DNA from: Zygnema cylindricum | Taxonomy: Eukaryota; Streptophyta; Zygnematophyceae; Zygnematales; Zygnemataceae | DNA length: 64,000 bases | Direction: 5' to 3' | Assembly (NCBI GenBank): GCA_037447655.1 | Contig: JBBHKE010003477.1 | Coordinates: 265,173 to 329,172 of the forward strand | Part shown: piece by piece, positions 11,201-23,978 of the stretch | Position numbering within the stretch: the first letter of the stretch is position 1 | Layout: each line of letters opens with the position of its first letter | Program-made: the position numbers and the translations under genes | Notes under the pieces: generated by a model | What the model was told of the DNA's origin: nothing | The model's input: only the letters and a program-made list of their open reading frames with translations | Databases searched by the model: none

Positions 11201-13901
11201 TGTCTACCTCTGTTAGAGTGAACATTTATTGATTTGTATTCAAATCAATGTGTTTCACACTAACAGCATTCACAGACATCTGAGAGATCTCCAAAGTAGC
11301 ATGTCAACAAAGCTACACTACCCATCGCTATCGTAGGCGATTATCTTTCAATTTTTTTTGAGGTAGGCAGTTGAAAGGTAATGGTCTTATCTTCCCTGGT
11401 GTCACTAATAAAAATCGCAGGTGCGTTTAATGCAAAAAATACGTTTGACTGATCGAGAAATGTTTAAACCTACTGGTGATGGGCAGTGAAGTGTGACATA
11501 CAAATACTTGTGCATATTCCAAAAACTTAAAGGTAAAGTTGGCGTTGGATTATTGGTGGACTAAGTAGACAGGCGAACACAACAACTCTCTAACTCTCCT
11601 TCGAAAGTGAATTCAATAAGAAGACTATTTACCTCAACAAACCAAACATTAGTGTGAAAACAGCCGTTGCAAAGTACCCACGCCGACGGCCTCTGATATC
11701 CGAAACGATTCCCCAAATATAGGTTCCCCTAACACACGCAAAGATAAGATCCACAAGGTAATTGATCTAATCAGCTCAAAATTGGTGGTATAAATGAGCA
11801 AAAGCGTGATCGCTACAATTACAGACTTGGAAATAATTCAGAAACATGAATGTAGAAACAGCAAAAAAAAAAGCATTGTAGGAGAAATCAAACCGTTTGT
11901 TATTGCAGAATCCCATTTTGGGTTAAATTCAAGCTCTGGTCTGAAGTGCGTACACCTTTCTACATATCATCAAACTTCAGCACGGAGATGACCACTCTCA
12001 CTCAAATGCATGTTAATTTGAGCTAGAATCATGAAATAGTGTTATCAACACTGGTACATTAAGTGGCCAGCAATGCGCCACATGGCAGAACATAGTGTAA
12101 TTAACTCTAACAACATGTTAACGCTAGTAATTCACCAAGTCTAATGGCGCTGTACTCCAAAACTTACAAGAAAACGCCAAGAAATACTGCACTTGTAATG
12201 AACCCCTCCTGCTGTCCTGTTAATCCCCACTCACATCGTGCCTGCACACAAAATCAAGTTTACCACCATGACGTTGAGTAAACGAAATGTCACAGCACTG
12301 TGCCGCTTTTTAGACATTCAGCAAAATTCAAACACTTTCCACCTTGAAATCCAATCTTAGAGAATTTTTTTCAGAGTACACTGCAAGTCCCTACTAGAGT
12401 TAATTCAATCTAATTCATTTACGTGTTTTCTTGAACCAAAATCCTAAAGAAGTGTTCATGACACTATTTAGTTAAGAGAACCATAACCTGCCACAAGGCA
12501 AAACATAATTAAGTGCACTTAATTCTAATAAAGCGTTAACAAAAATATTCACTAAGTCTAACAGCAATGCCAGTGCAGTGCATATTTCAAATGTGTGAAA
12601 ACGCATGGAAAAGATACATGTCGTCACCCAGTATAATATGCATATTATATGGTTTTTTTGCGTATAAACCGCATATAGTACAAAGTAACACATGTAGTGT
12701 GTCTATACCAATTTGCACATTCAAATTGTGGTGTAGTGTCATAAATGTTGAGGGAATGTGCTCACCGCTGGGCCCACATAAGACAAAAGAATCATTTCCA
12801 TTGCATCTGCCATCCAGGTCATTCCTGTGTACGTCACCATGGCAGCTTGGAATTTTCCAAATCCTGTAACAATATCATTACAAGAAACAGTGGTCAGCTT
12901 GAAGAAGAGACAACGAACATTTTTGTCTTTTTTACTGTACACAAGCAACTGCCTACAGTCGTTATCAGCATTTTGTTTCAGCATTTTGTTTTACTTACTC
13001 GTCAACCATTCTTTTACAATTAGAGGAGTTATAATAGAATGTCCTCATGCCTGTCAAAAAGGCACTATACTTGCTTTTTGACCAGAACCTCAAATGAAGT
13101 TGCTTTCTCACTCAAGACTCCAATATCAATAACAAGACGCAAGCATACTAATTGTTCCAATGTTGACAGTAACAAGACCTAAAATGTAAAAAAACATCTC
13201 AAACATCTCGGATGGCAACACTTGCAAATTGCACGTAATGACCGGAGATCACACATTATACCTTGGAAACGAAGCAGGAAGACCATTATCAGCGAGGTAA
13301 AAACACCAGACAGACAGCTTACCCTGACCTACAAGCCAGCTCTTATTAATCAGCTCACGTATACTCATCAATTTATTGTGAATCATGGAGGTCAACAACA
13401 TATTCCTTAGGAAGCTCATAAACATACTGACTTCCTTGTCAACAGAGGAAAAGTGCAAAAAAAAACGGGATGCAAATTACACAATCCTATAAAACGTGCA
13501 CTTTGAGCCCATAAAAATCCATACAAACCTGCTTTACATATACCTAAAGGTTGCAAACGGACATAGTTTCAAAAAGCGAAAGGTTTGTCCTTCTTATTGT
13601 GACTGCATAAACAAAAGAAACGACTACACTGAAATGTGTAGGTTCGCCTTTTCTAGTGAATACCTAGAAAAATTAGGTTTTCTAGTTTAATTCAAAAAGA
13701 AGAATTAGTGTGAATCAAACTCAGTAGTGGGTCCCATCGACTACAAATGCTTGAAGGTTCAGTTCCAGACCCTGAGAATTTAAAAATAAAGGCGGTTATT
13801 TATAACTCACCTAGATGCTCAATAGCCTCTTCCACGGTGTAAGATTCTCCAGAAGACTCGCAGACATCATCATCGAGAGTCCTTTCCATTCTCTGTTCCA
13901 T
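5201..13901 (-). CDS. MFS transporter, plant OCT7/NiaP/SVOP-like, 12 exons
   Basis: Predicted membrane transporter of the major facilitator superfamily; organic ions or nicotinate are the substrates suggested by family only. The exon model, with every junction GT-AG and in phase, is 13901-13811, 12863-12766, 12241-12168, 11728-11633, 10503-10431, 9929-9849, 9376-9318, 8349-8265, 7745-7604, 7148-6178, 5916-5839 and 5311-5201. It gives 652 residues. Family signatures in order: YTVEEAIEHLGFGKFQ with EAMEMILLSYVGPA near the N-terminus (AMEM in the next exon), GIVSDIRGRRRG (motif A), RLLVGFGLGGAP, EFLPSSSRG, PESPRFL, LLSRKLLRTTF, ITSCAELPGL, IVDTLGRKKAL and SPELYPTDVRVTGVG. It is longer than the roughly 500 residues usual for plant OCT7 proteins. 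The excess is mainly a charged, Ser/His-rich cytoplasmic stretch and a loop of about 100 residues after the seventh membrane segment, both in the large exon. The start at 13901 is the ATG that opens the conserved N-terminal exon. Confidence 0.9.
8040..12590. repeat. Repeat fragments in transporter introns
   Basis: Several introns hold related non-coding repeats. A GATGGGCAGTG end followed by TA occurs near 8119-8131. A compact MITE lies at about 11316-11490 (left end CACTACCCATCGCTAT, right end GATGGGCAGTGAAG). Two similar copies of a further repeat lie at about 12033-12155 and 12448-12580, sharing a tract like CACTATT...CTGCCAC...AAGTCTAA. These probably account for much of the intron length. 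Exact boundaries are not resolved. Confidence 0.5.
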
Positions 13902-14870
13902 TTTGAGACACCAATTTCAAGATCACAACAAAAACATCGAAAAAAAACAGTTGAAAATCACATTCAATGACGCTTGCGGAACAAGGACCAGCTTTGTCAA
14001 ATAACCGATTATTTAGAATAACTAACTTTTTGAAATCTTCCTAGACTTCCCCATTCGGAATCTCCCTGGATCATGCGCTAAGCACGATTTCATGGAACAA
14101 TTTCATGCAATAACCATTTGATTTGTGACCTAAGTGCAAAAGACACGAAAAGGCGAAACAAATCGGAAAAGAAAGGATACATTTTCTAATAGAGGATTGG
14201 CCGCCATGGATGTTTTCTCCGTTCCACCTTGGCCCTCTGAAGAATCTGATATTCCTGACGGCAAAGTGGCCAACTGAACATTCGGGGTGACAGAGAACAT
14301 ACTAGCCAAAATTAGATACTCAGCTTACGTGGCAGTCCACCATGTAAAGAAGATCGTCCACCATTGGACGGAGAAAGGACTGCTGCCTGAAACTGCAGTG
14401 GTACTCAGACGTACTTGTGACTCCCGTCTTCAAAGTCCCAAAGTCTTTCAAGAGAAACAACGTAAGTACGTAACATCTAACTGCGACTCCCAAAATGTCC
14501 TCAGCCGAAGATTGCCTAGATTGAATCTCGACCGTCGATGGCAGCCATCTAGTGATAAAATCCGCAATGATGTTACTCTTACGTAGCAGTCACTCCAACG
14601 TCGCGATAATTTTCGTGTTGACACTTTGATAAGTATTTACCCTGTTCACTCAACAGTCGGTCAGTCTCCACTCTCCAGTCTCCACCGCGGTTCCAGCCCG
14701 AGGCACAGAAAAGGCGCTATCAAAGCTAAACCGTGAATCGCTATCAGTGTTAATGACAATTTATCGGCGACCTTAAATTACGACCCCCTTATTATCGATA
14801 ATAATATTTTTTCCTCTACTCTAATATAGATTACTCTTTATTAGTGTCAATTATTCAGGAAAGTACAGTA
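13902..14870. other. Transporter upstream region
   Basis: Lies 5' of the transporter start on the minus strand and should include its promoter and 5' UTR. A short plus-strand frame with a favourable start context (ATG at 14210, 22 codons) is present but has no recognisable product. Confidence 0.4.
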
Positions 14871-15485
14871 CACCGCGAATCGTAATTAGAGTAAATTACT
14901 TTAATTCGGTCGCTTGAAATTTCGACTCTATGACATCAAATAGAGTAAATGATTCTAATTTTTTCATTATTCTAGTTTAGGTAAGTTTAATTAGCGTAAA
15001 AATTTGTAATACAGGTTAATTTTAAATAGTGTGGAGTACGGACGACGTTCGACCGTGCAAAGTTGTACTTTTTGAAGTAAAAAGGTACAAATAATGATTT
15101 AATAAAATCGCACTCGCACGTGAAATCGGACTAAACGAAAAATCAGTCATATCGAAAAAAAGCCGTTCGCATAACTCTCGTGCGTCGACAGCATCGTCGT
15201 CAGTGTGAACATTAACTGACATTCAGCGCGACAAATAATACTAGCGTCATAATGACGTCAAAACTATACGGACTGACAGATTTTGTAGATCTACGTAATT
15301 TAGTGTTCATAATTTCAGCGCGGATAATTATAGCCGACATAACCCAATATAGAGTACTTAAATAAATTAGAGTAAACTTCCTTTGTGAAAAAGTTCTATC
15401 GCATAAATTAGAGTTCATTACTCTAATTGTTTTTTCTGGTTTTTTTACTCTAATTTTTTCATTACTCTAATTACGATTCGCGGTG
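14871..15485. mobile_element. TA-flanked MITE, 615 bp
   Basis: Perfect-looking terminal inverted repeats CACCGCGAATCGTAATTAG (from 14871) and its complement ending GATTCGCGGTG (15485), with TA on both sides (14869-14870 and 15486-15487). The interior is AT-rich and non-coding. Partial relatives in inverted orientation form the right ends of the 1.37-kb repeats ending at 19369 and 23353. Confidence 0.8.
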
Positions 15486-17984
15486 TAGTTTGTGAAACTG
15501 AAATTAAAGCCGAAACTATAATTGTGGCTATAACGTCAGTTTTTACCCAAGTTGAATGGTGCAAAGGCATTGTAGTACTTTCAATTGTCGATGCTAAAGC
15601 AACGCAACCAAACTCAAAAAACTTGTATAAAGTGTATTAAATCCTACTTTGAAAGTTTAAATCATTGGGAATTAAATGTCATATTGTTCTATTCGATATC
15701 CTAAATAATAATAAAAAAGTGGAACCTAAATTTCATCCTCAAGTCCTTTGAGCGTCATTTGTAAACTAACGTGTTCCTTTTCCACTGAATTTTGTCTTTT
15801 TTTGTTGTCTTTTTTTCTATTTTTTCTTTTTTTGGTTAGTTTATTTCGTAAGTGATTTTCATTTTTGGTTTGTTTGATTCTGTGCAAGATCTTCTAGCTT
15901 TGTTTCGTATTTTTTGAGTTTGGGTGTTTCCTTACACTTATACTTTAGCTTCGACGATTGGAGGAACGATTTGCCCAACGGGAATATATAATAGCAGTGT
16001 AGGAGTGACGTAGTTTTGTAGTTTTTTGTTGAGTGTAAGAGCGACGTAGTTTTGTAGTTTTTGCTGCCTTTGGCTTGTCTTACCTGTTTATAAAATGTAA
16101 GGAGTGTAAATATTTAGGAGTAAGGAGTTATCATACACTATTAAAGGGGTAATACGTCGCGTAGTGTGTCTCATTCTATAATGTCATTATTTAAACAATT
16201 TTTTTTTTACTTCATTGTGAAGCATGTATGCCAAAACGATGTATAATACAACCATAATATGAAACACGTTTTTGTTCTTGCAATATATGAGTATGAGTGT
16301 AAGGGCGATGGTTTGTCACACTCAATGTGTTACCGTGTGTTTGTCATTCACTTATGGGAAACATGATGTCAGAGCAGGTGGACAATATTTTTGTTTTAAG
16401 CTTTAATACACAAATATGTTGTTTTTTACGTCATTGATATTAACGACGAGCCCGCTTCATCGCTGCCTGCTTCGCAACTGTGACATGGAATATTTTATTG
16501 TAAGTTGTTCAACGATGACAGTTTCTCGTCGCCCGTAGGTTATCCAGCGATGACATTGCCTCATAGCCAAAGGATTTTCCTCGATGACACAACATCCATA
16601 TTGGTTTTTGGTTAAATGTCAATATTGCCTTATTGTTGTTCAGCGACAACACATTCTCGTCGCCGGTTGGTCTTCCAGTGAGAGACAGTGCTGAAGTCAA
16701 GTGTTTGGACAACGATGACAATGAACTATCGCTGGTTTATAATAAAAAAATTGTCATCATTCCATAGCAGTCGCAAACACGTAAAAAACAAAATCATTTG
16801 GTAAAAAACAAAAAAAACACATATATCAATAGAAAAAATAGCATTAACATCCCAATTGGAGTATTATTCGCTTAAAAATATTTAACATAATAAATATTTC
16901 ATCACAATCATTTATTATTTATGTAAAAAATGACAATTATTGCTCCAAAAAATTAACACTATTTTACACTCTGAATCTGAATATAGGCTCTAAACTTCAA
17001 AAAACTTCTCTACCTTTCCACTTTCTCATGAATATTCTCTCTATTCTCTCCTTTGTATTCCCTTTTTATGCAAATAATTTCACTATCATATTTTAGGGCA
17101 GGAAAAATATAAAGTCCACTCTAAAATGCTATCGAAAATAAATAAAACATATAAACAATAAAAACAATAGCTGTACTTAAAACTGACTTCCGGTCCCTAT
17201 CTCATAACTATTGATTTTTTTTCATCGCTTACTTTTGTTCGTCAGTTACCGTACTTCGAATCCAGTACATCTTCCCATGCCTCCCTTAAAATTTTTTATG
17301 TCGATTGATAAGAAAAACAAAATGATATTCTATGACATCGTTCACCAATGGCACGATGTCCGTCCTCCGTATGGCCCGGAACGCACGGTTAACTGACAAA
17401 GGTTCCGCGTTTTACTGTTGGCCGCAGCCACAGTCGCTCGCCTCAAGATCCCCGTTGTGTTGATAGGCCTGTATTCCCACTATCAAAAAGTTAAAATAGG
17501 CAAAATTGATAATTTTGTATTCCAAAAATTTAGATGGTGAAATGGGCAAAATTGATAAGAGTATATTTTGGGGGTCGTATTGGTAAAATGGGCAAAAAAT
17601 CATAATTGGGCACTCTTTTATGAAAATGATAACGAATCCTAAAAAAGACAAATGGGGATACTTGTAATCAAAATGGTAACATGTGGGAAACCTGATAGGT
17701 GCACACTAGTGTGGTCAAAATGATAAAAATGCGTAAAATGGTAGTTTTCTTTCGTAAAAGGAGACTTTTGACGACTCTCATAGTTAGTAAAATTGACTTT
17801 TTTTGCCGACTCATTTTTTCACATTTTTTTCTCATCTTGTACAAGCGGATGGTTTTCAAAACAGACATGACATCATTAAAAATATATAAACAAAAAGACA
17901 TATATAACATGTGACATTAAGTGTATTAAAAAAAAATGGACAATGCCGATACATAAAAAAAGCTTGAGAACTTACTAGCAAATT
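15486..17984. other. AT-rich intergenic DNA
   Basis: No gene recognised. Two related segments near 16505-16560 and 16630-16690 both contain TTCTCGTCGCC and look like an imperfect local duplication. A low-complexity block of GGCAAAATTGATAA-type motifs lies at about 17490-17660. Confidence 0.5.
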
Positions 17985-19369
17985 CACTGTTTCTATTTGA
18001 AAGAGATAAAAGAGAGCAACTTTTCCCTTTCACCAAAAAGAAAACATCCTCAAACACACAGCATGGATATTCCAAAACTTTCTATATACCTACAGTTGAT
18101 GAGTCTTCCTCAAATTTTCGAGGCATTGAATTTTTTTACTGTTATAATCTTTTCTCACCTTTCAATTGGGGCCCACAAAGTCGGAATGAATGACATCTCT
18201 TGTGGTTCCGCTCAAACCCTAACAATGGACCTTTATTCCCTAATTAATGCATTTAAAATACTATTTTTTCCCACATTTAGTCTTCCTGTAGTAGCAAACG
18301 CCAATGGTCAAATTTCCTCATCGCCCTTGCCAAAAAAAAACCTAAATGTCCCCTAAATACGAACGATCTTGCCACGTCATCGATGGCGGAGTTGGCGGGC
18401 AGCAAAATGTTCGCCATTTCATCCTGCAAAATTCAAATATGTAAGAATATCGCGTGAAAGCTGATGATGACGTGGGCGGAGTGTAACCCATGTCGGTGAA
18501 AGAGGAGGCGGGACTTTCACTAATCTCTGTTCCAAAAATTTTGAACAGACTTTAAGCTGGACGGCTGGACGGCGGGACGACGGGACTTTCAAGATGGCGA
18601 CGCAGTCGTCTGATTCCACACCGAACCCTAAAAAGAAAGAGTGGCTGTGATTGGTCCAAAAGGATTTTTTTTTGTGTGGTCTGTCCGCATTTGGCATGAC
18701 CTTACGCCACATATCACCCACTCCAAAGATTGTATGTTTACTCTTTTTTTGTATATTTTGTTACTCTAATTCATGTCCAAGTATGTTAAAAAACCCATAT
18801 TAGAGTTAAAAGTTACTCCTTTTAAGGGACATTTCGGTAAAATTTACGCTAAAACAGACGCGATCCTATATTATAATACAATTTTAATGAAATTGGTATG
18901 AAGTTCCCTATTCTAACTAAATAAGTGGAACGTCAAACGATAGTTACAAAGTTATTATAGAAATAAACGCAAACACGTGTTGTCGCCGTTATCCTATAAA
19001 CTTGTAACATGTAACTTAAGGTTAATGTTCTCAGTGACGACGATGTTGTCGACGGATGAAAGATATGCGAACGGATTTTTTTCGATGTGATTGAGTCATT
19101 TTATTTATTGCGACTCCACATGCGACCGCGTGTCTATTAAATCGGTATTTGTATTTTTTTATTTAAAAAAATAGAATATTGCACGGTTCGACGTCGTCCG
19201 GACTCCATACTATTTAAAAATAATCTATATTATAATTTTTTACGCTAATTAAACCTCACCTAAATTAGAATAATGAAAAAAATAGAATCGATTACTCTAT
19301 TTGATGTAATATAGTCGAAATTTCGAGCGACCGAATTAGAGTAATTTACTCTAATTACGATTCGCGGTG
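17985..19369. repeat. 1.37-kb dispersed repeat, left copy
   Basis: Direct repeat of 22003-23353, about 90% identical by eye in the compared part. It begins CACTGTTTCTATTTGA and ends GATTCGCGGTG followed by TA, so the right end belongs to the TA-flanked MITE family. The central part (about 18360-18720) is more GC-rich than the rest. It holds a short conserved frame, ATG at 18594 to stop at 18650 (18 codons, MATQSSDSTPNPKKKEWL), that is also present in the other copy with conservative differences. It may be a non-autonomous DNA element carrying captured host sequence. Confidence 0.65.
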
Positions 19370-19371
19370 TA

Positions 19372-19560
19372 GGTTCCAGTTTCACTTTTGGTTTTGGTTT
19401 CAATTTCAGTTACAATTTCAGTTTCGATTTCAGTTGCAGTTTAACTTTTGGTATTAGTTGGCATTAGTTAGAGTTTCAGTGTTTTCAGTTTCAGTTTTGA
19501 TTTCGATTTCAATTTGAGTTTCATTTTCAGTTTGGATCTCAAAGACACCAAAATTTCTCA
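19372..19560. repeat. Degenerate TTTCAGTTTCGATTTC repeat
   Basis: Pyrimidine-rich degenerate hexamer/dodecamer repeat between the 1.37-kb repeat and the Copia remnant. Confidence 0.7.
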
Positions 19561-19651
19561 AATACGAAATTTATCTGCCAAAGAGGGAGGAGGAGAAGGA
19601 AGATGAAGGAAACTCTAAAATGACAAAAAGAAAAAATAGTCTAAAGAGAGA

Positions 19652-21775
19652 GTGTTTGGAAGTCAAGTGTTTAGCTTCGATAATGACAAAACAAAGTGGA
19701 AGTTAGAAGGAAGAAGAAAGCTTGGATACTTGGTCGGATATGATGAAGATAGCAAAGGATACCGAGTGTATGATCTAAAGAAAAATGATATGATATTAGC
19801 CAAACATATTGTAGTTATGGATGAAGTAAAATCCATAGATCCGTTTAAATACACCAAAGAAGTTAAAATCATGATAGTCCCGGATCTGGATTTTAATCCT
19901 GACCTAAAACTAATTCAGGATGCACACAAGGTAAAAATTGAATTTGCAAGAAATTCAGATGACAAGAAAGTGGAGGAGACACATGAGGCTCCACTTCAAA
20001 CTGAAACTGAGAAAAAACCCACAGTCGGCGGATAGTGGAGATGAAGCTGTACCCAAACGGAATCCGAGGATGCCCACAATATCGACATCAAAATTTGAGG
20101 GAGGACGAAGAAGCAACAAACATATTAAAGAGAGAATGGCCAACAGTAAGTAAACCAAACTCCCCTATCCGGAATAACCTAAAACATATTTGGAAGCCAT
20201 AAATAGCTTGGAAGAGGATTGATGGAAAACAACTATTAATGAGGAAATGAGTTCTATAATGGAGGCAAACACATGAGAGTTAGTAGATTGTCCTCCGGAT
20301 GGAAAGCCAATTTGGTTGTAAATGGGTTTTTAAACTAAAATTGAACCCAGATAACTCTGTAGAAAGGTACAAGGCTACATTGGTAGGAAAAGGATACACT
20401 CAAAATGAGGGAATTGACTATGATGAGACCTTTGCACCGGTAGTCAGGTTTCCCTCAGTTAGAATCCTAATAAGTATACCTGCAGCGAAAAAGCATGGAA
20501 ATACATCAAATGGACATAAATACTGCTTTTCTAAATGGGGAACTAGAAGAAGAAATTTTCATGAAACAACCAGAGGGATTTGTAGAGCAGGGAGAAGAAA
20601 GTAAGGTGTGCAGGTTGATTAAATCACTATACGGGTTGAAACAAGCGCTTCGACAATGGAACATAGAATTGGATGAGTTCCTTACTGGTCAGGACTACAT
20701 ACGGATCAGCTCAGATCACTCCATTTATCTTTTTGAAGATGAAGATGGTGCAATTTTCATTGCATCGTATGTAGATGATTTGCTTGTCTTGAGTTAATAT
20801 ATTGAGAAAATAAATCAACTAAAAAGAATTTTGAGTAGTCGCTTTGATATGAAAGACTTAGGAGAAGCTAAGTACATTTTAGGAATACAAATGGAAAGGG
20901 ATAGAGAAAGGAAAATAATCAGACTAACTTAGAAGGAAGCAATCGGTAATATGCTTCAGAAATTTCAAATGGACCAAGCCTATGGTTGCTCTACACCTAT
21001 GGAACTTAAAAGAGTTAGTGAGGGGGATGCTGAAGGGGGAGTAATAGTCTTAGATGATTAGATTACTTTAGAACAATAGAAATTTATGCAGAATATTCCC
21101 TATCAACAAATTGTATGAAGTTTGATCTACTTTATGAACTGTACACGTCCAAACATAGCGGCAGCTGTAGGAGTTCGTAGTAGAAGTATGAATAATCCGA
21201 GAAAGAAAGACTAGGAGGCAGCCAAGAGGGTAATGAGATATCTTATGGGACAAGGGAATAATGATTAAATGTGGGAGGGGAGAATACTAAAATCACCACT
21301 TAGAGTGATGCTAGTTATGGAGATGTGTCACTTACAATGTCAACTTCTGGATATGTTTTGCAAATCGGGCTGGGTGCATGTTGTAGGAGCAGCGAACAAC
21401 AGAAATTTGTTGCTCAGTCTACAATGGAGGCTGGGTATATGGCATCATGCGCAATTGTGAAATAATTAATGTGGGTGAAATCTTTGCGGCAAAAATTAGG
21501 ATTTATAAAGAATGGAGTGCAAAACATTTTATGTTGTAACCAGGCAACAATTGCAATTGCTGCAAATCCCAAACATCATTTTAAGGCCAAACATATGGAC
21601 ATAAAGCTTAGCTTTGTGAGAGAAAAAGTTGAAATCAAAATCATCAAACTTGTGTACAAACCGGATGGGAAAATGCGGGCTGATATGATGACCAAAACAA
21701 TTCCTTCATCAAAATTAGTTTATTGCAGAAATGGTTGTGGGTTGAGAGAAAGAGAGAGCTAAAAATTAAGGGGAG
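19652..21775 (+). pseudogene. Degenerate Ty1/Copia retrotransposon, 5'-truncated pol
   Basis: Only the 3' part of pol remains. The integrase C-terminal part comes first (19652-20035; LGYLVGYDEDSKGYRVYDL). Reverse transcriptase follows (about 20299-20940): WVFKLKLNPD, ARFA-type DETFAPVVRFPSVR, MDINTAFLNGELEEE, SLYGLKQALRQW and catalytic YVDD near 20770. Decayed RNase H runs to 21762 (KHMDIKLSFVREKVE, ADMMTKTIPSSKL). Several frameshifts and stop codons break it. A polypurine tract (AAGGGGAG, 21768-21775) precedes TGTTGAAAAAGG, the probable start of the 3' LTR. Gag, protease, integrase core and the 5' LTR are missing. Confidence 0.85.
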
Positions 21776-22002
21776 TGTTGAAAAAGGTAATTTATATCTT
21801 GTCTCTATTTTTGTTTAGTCTCTAATGAGAGAGAGAGAGAAAGAAAGAGAGAGAGAGAGAAAGAGAGAGAGAGATGTTGAAATTTATAGATTTTTATAGT
21901 ATTTTCTAGGTTTAAATATGTTTTTATAAAAGGAAAAAGGACGGACAGCCTGCCTCCACCTCCGCTCTCTAGCTTCCATACTTGTTGTAGTCACTGAAGG
22001 TA
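21776..22002 (+). repeat. Probable Copia 3' LTR start with GA microsatellite
   Basis: Sequence after the polypurine tract begins TGTTGAAAA, as expected for a Copia LTR. It contains a GA-rich microsatellite (about 21822-21874). The LTR end cannot be placed because no 5' LTR remains, and the next repeat begins at 22003. Confidence 0.45.
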
Positions 22003-23353
22003 CCCTGTTTTTATTTGAGGGAGATAAAAGAGAGCAACTTTTCCCTTTCACCAAAAAAAAAACATCCTCAATCACACAGCATAGATATTCCAAAACTTTA
22101 CATATACCTACAGTTGATGAGTCTTCCTCGAATTTTCGAGGCATTGATTTATTTTACTGTTATAATCTTTTCTCACCTTTAAATCGGGGCCCACAAAGTC
22201 AGAATGAATGGCATCTTTTGTGATTCCGCTCAAACTCTATCAATGGACTTTTATTCTCCAATTAATACATTTAAAATACTATTATTTCCCACATTTGGTC
22301 TTCCGGTAGTAGCAATCGCCAATGGTCAATTTTCCTCATCGCCCTCGCCAAAATAATAGCCTACAAGTCCCCTAAATACGAACGATCTTGCCACGTCATC
22401 GATGGTTGAGTTGGCGGGCAGCAAAATGTTCGCTATTTCGTCTTGCAAAATTCAATTATGTAAGAATATCGCGTGAAAGCTGATGATGACGTGGGCGGAG
22501 TGTAATCCATGTCGGTGAAAGAGGAGGCGGGACTTTGATTGACCCCTGTTCCAAAAATGTTGAACAGACTTTCACGATGGCGGCGCAGTCGTCAGATTCC
22601 ACACCTAACCCTAAAAGGAAAGAGTGGCTGTGATTGGTCCAAGAGGATTTAATTTTGTGAGGTCTGTCCGCATTTGGCGTGACCTTACGCCACATATCAC
22701 CCACTCCAAATATTGTATGTTTACTCTTTTTTTGTATATTTTGTTACTCTAATTCATGTCCAAGTATGTTAAAAAACCGACATTAGAGTTAAAAGTTACT
22801 CCTTTTAAGGGACATTTCGGTAAAATTTACGCTAAAACAGACGCGATCTGATATTAGAATACAATTTTAATGAAATTAGTGCGAAGTTCTCTATTCTAAC
22901 AAAATACGCGGATCGTGAAAGCGCAGTTACAAAGCTATTATGAAAATAAACGCAAACACGTGTTGTCGCCATTATCCTATAAACTTGTAACATGTAACTT
23001 AAGGTTAATGTTCTCACTAACGACGATGTTGTCGACGGATGAAAGATATGCAAACGGATTTTTTTTCGATGTGATTGAGTCTTTTTGTTTATTGCGACTG
23101 CACCTGCGACCGCGAGTCTATTAAATCGGTATTTGTACCTTTTTATTTAAAAAAGTACAATATTGCACGGTTCGACGTCGTCCGTACTCCACACTAATTA
23201 AAAATAACCTATATTATATTTTTTTATGCTAACTAAACCTCACCTAAATTAGAATAATGAAAAAGATAGAATCGATTACTCTATTTGATGTGATATAGTC
23301 AAAATTTCGAGCGACCGAATTAGAGTAATTTACTCTAATTACGATTCGCAGTG
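22003..23353. repeat. 1.37-kb dispersed repeat, right copy
   Basis: Second copy of the repeat at 17985-19369, same orientation, ending GATTCGCAGTG followed by TA. It retains the 18-codon frame (22577-22633) with Thr-to-Ala and Lys-to-Arg differences. It lies 3' of the Copia remnant, so the two copies bracket it. They are not its LTRs, because the Copia polypurine tract is followed by a different sequence. Confidence 0.65.
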
Positions 23354-23363
23354 TACAATACAG

Positions 23364-23434
23364 TACACTGCCAATCGCTATTAAATAAATACTCTAATAT
23401 AGAATTTACTCTAATAGCGATTGGCGGTGTACAA
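23364..23434. mobile_element. Very short TA-flanked MITE
   Basis: About 70 bp bounded by CACTGCCAATCGCTATTA and its complement TAATAGCGATTGGCGGTG, with TA at each end. It is essentially two terminal inverted repeats with almost no interior. Same family as 42686-42901 and 53233-53771. Confidence 0.7.
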
Positions 23435-23978
23435 TATAATACAATACAATACAGCCCTAACGTTGATGTTGTCTTTCCTAGTTTTCTACCAAAAACATAC
23501 TTTCTCACTCGTAGGCATGTAAATCGGCGGTTACGATGGAGATACAAGATTCTCACTTTAAGATTGGCGGTCACCGATTTAAAAAAAATGAGAAGTGTGT
23601 ACGGAGAAAAAATATTTCTAAGTAGCAAATGTTAGCAGTAGGGTATGTCCCCATGTACTTATAACTTAGCGAAACTACTTTGTATTTTAATGCGGATCCG
23701 TCGGACCCGGTTTTCAAGTGTCCCTATGTGTAAGAACGTAATCGTAACCTACATTTGTGACGATTGTATGCGCCGACAATACCTGTGACGGCTGTCAACG
23801 TCCACAATCTGTCATGTTGCACGTTTTTTTCGAACTGCTTATGACGTCGCATGTCTTACCGTGACATTGTAGACGTACCGCCTTCTAGCCTGTGCAGTTT
23901 CACGGTTGAAGAAGATGCGATTTGCCTTCGCATCTCTTGTCCGGTCGACGTGAAATGGCATCGGAATTTCGAGACCCC

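Noticed and set aside
14210-14586. Plus-strand frames upstream of the transporter, including an ATG in strong context
   Set aside because: The 22-codon frame and the next frame (which begins at GTG) match no family and show no splice or codon pattern.
18419-18721. 100-residue minus-strand frame, also open in the other repeat copy
   Set aside because: Overlaps the GC-rich core of a repeat; recent duplication alone explains its conservation.
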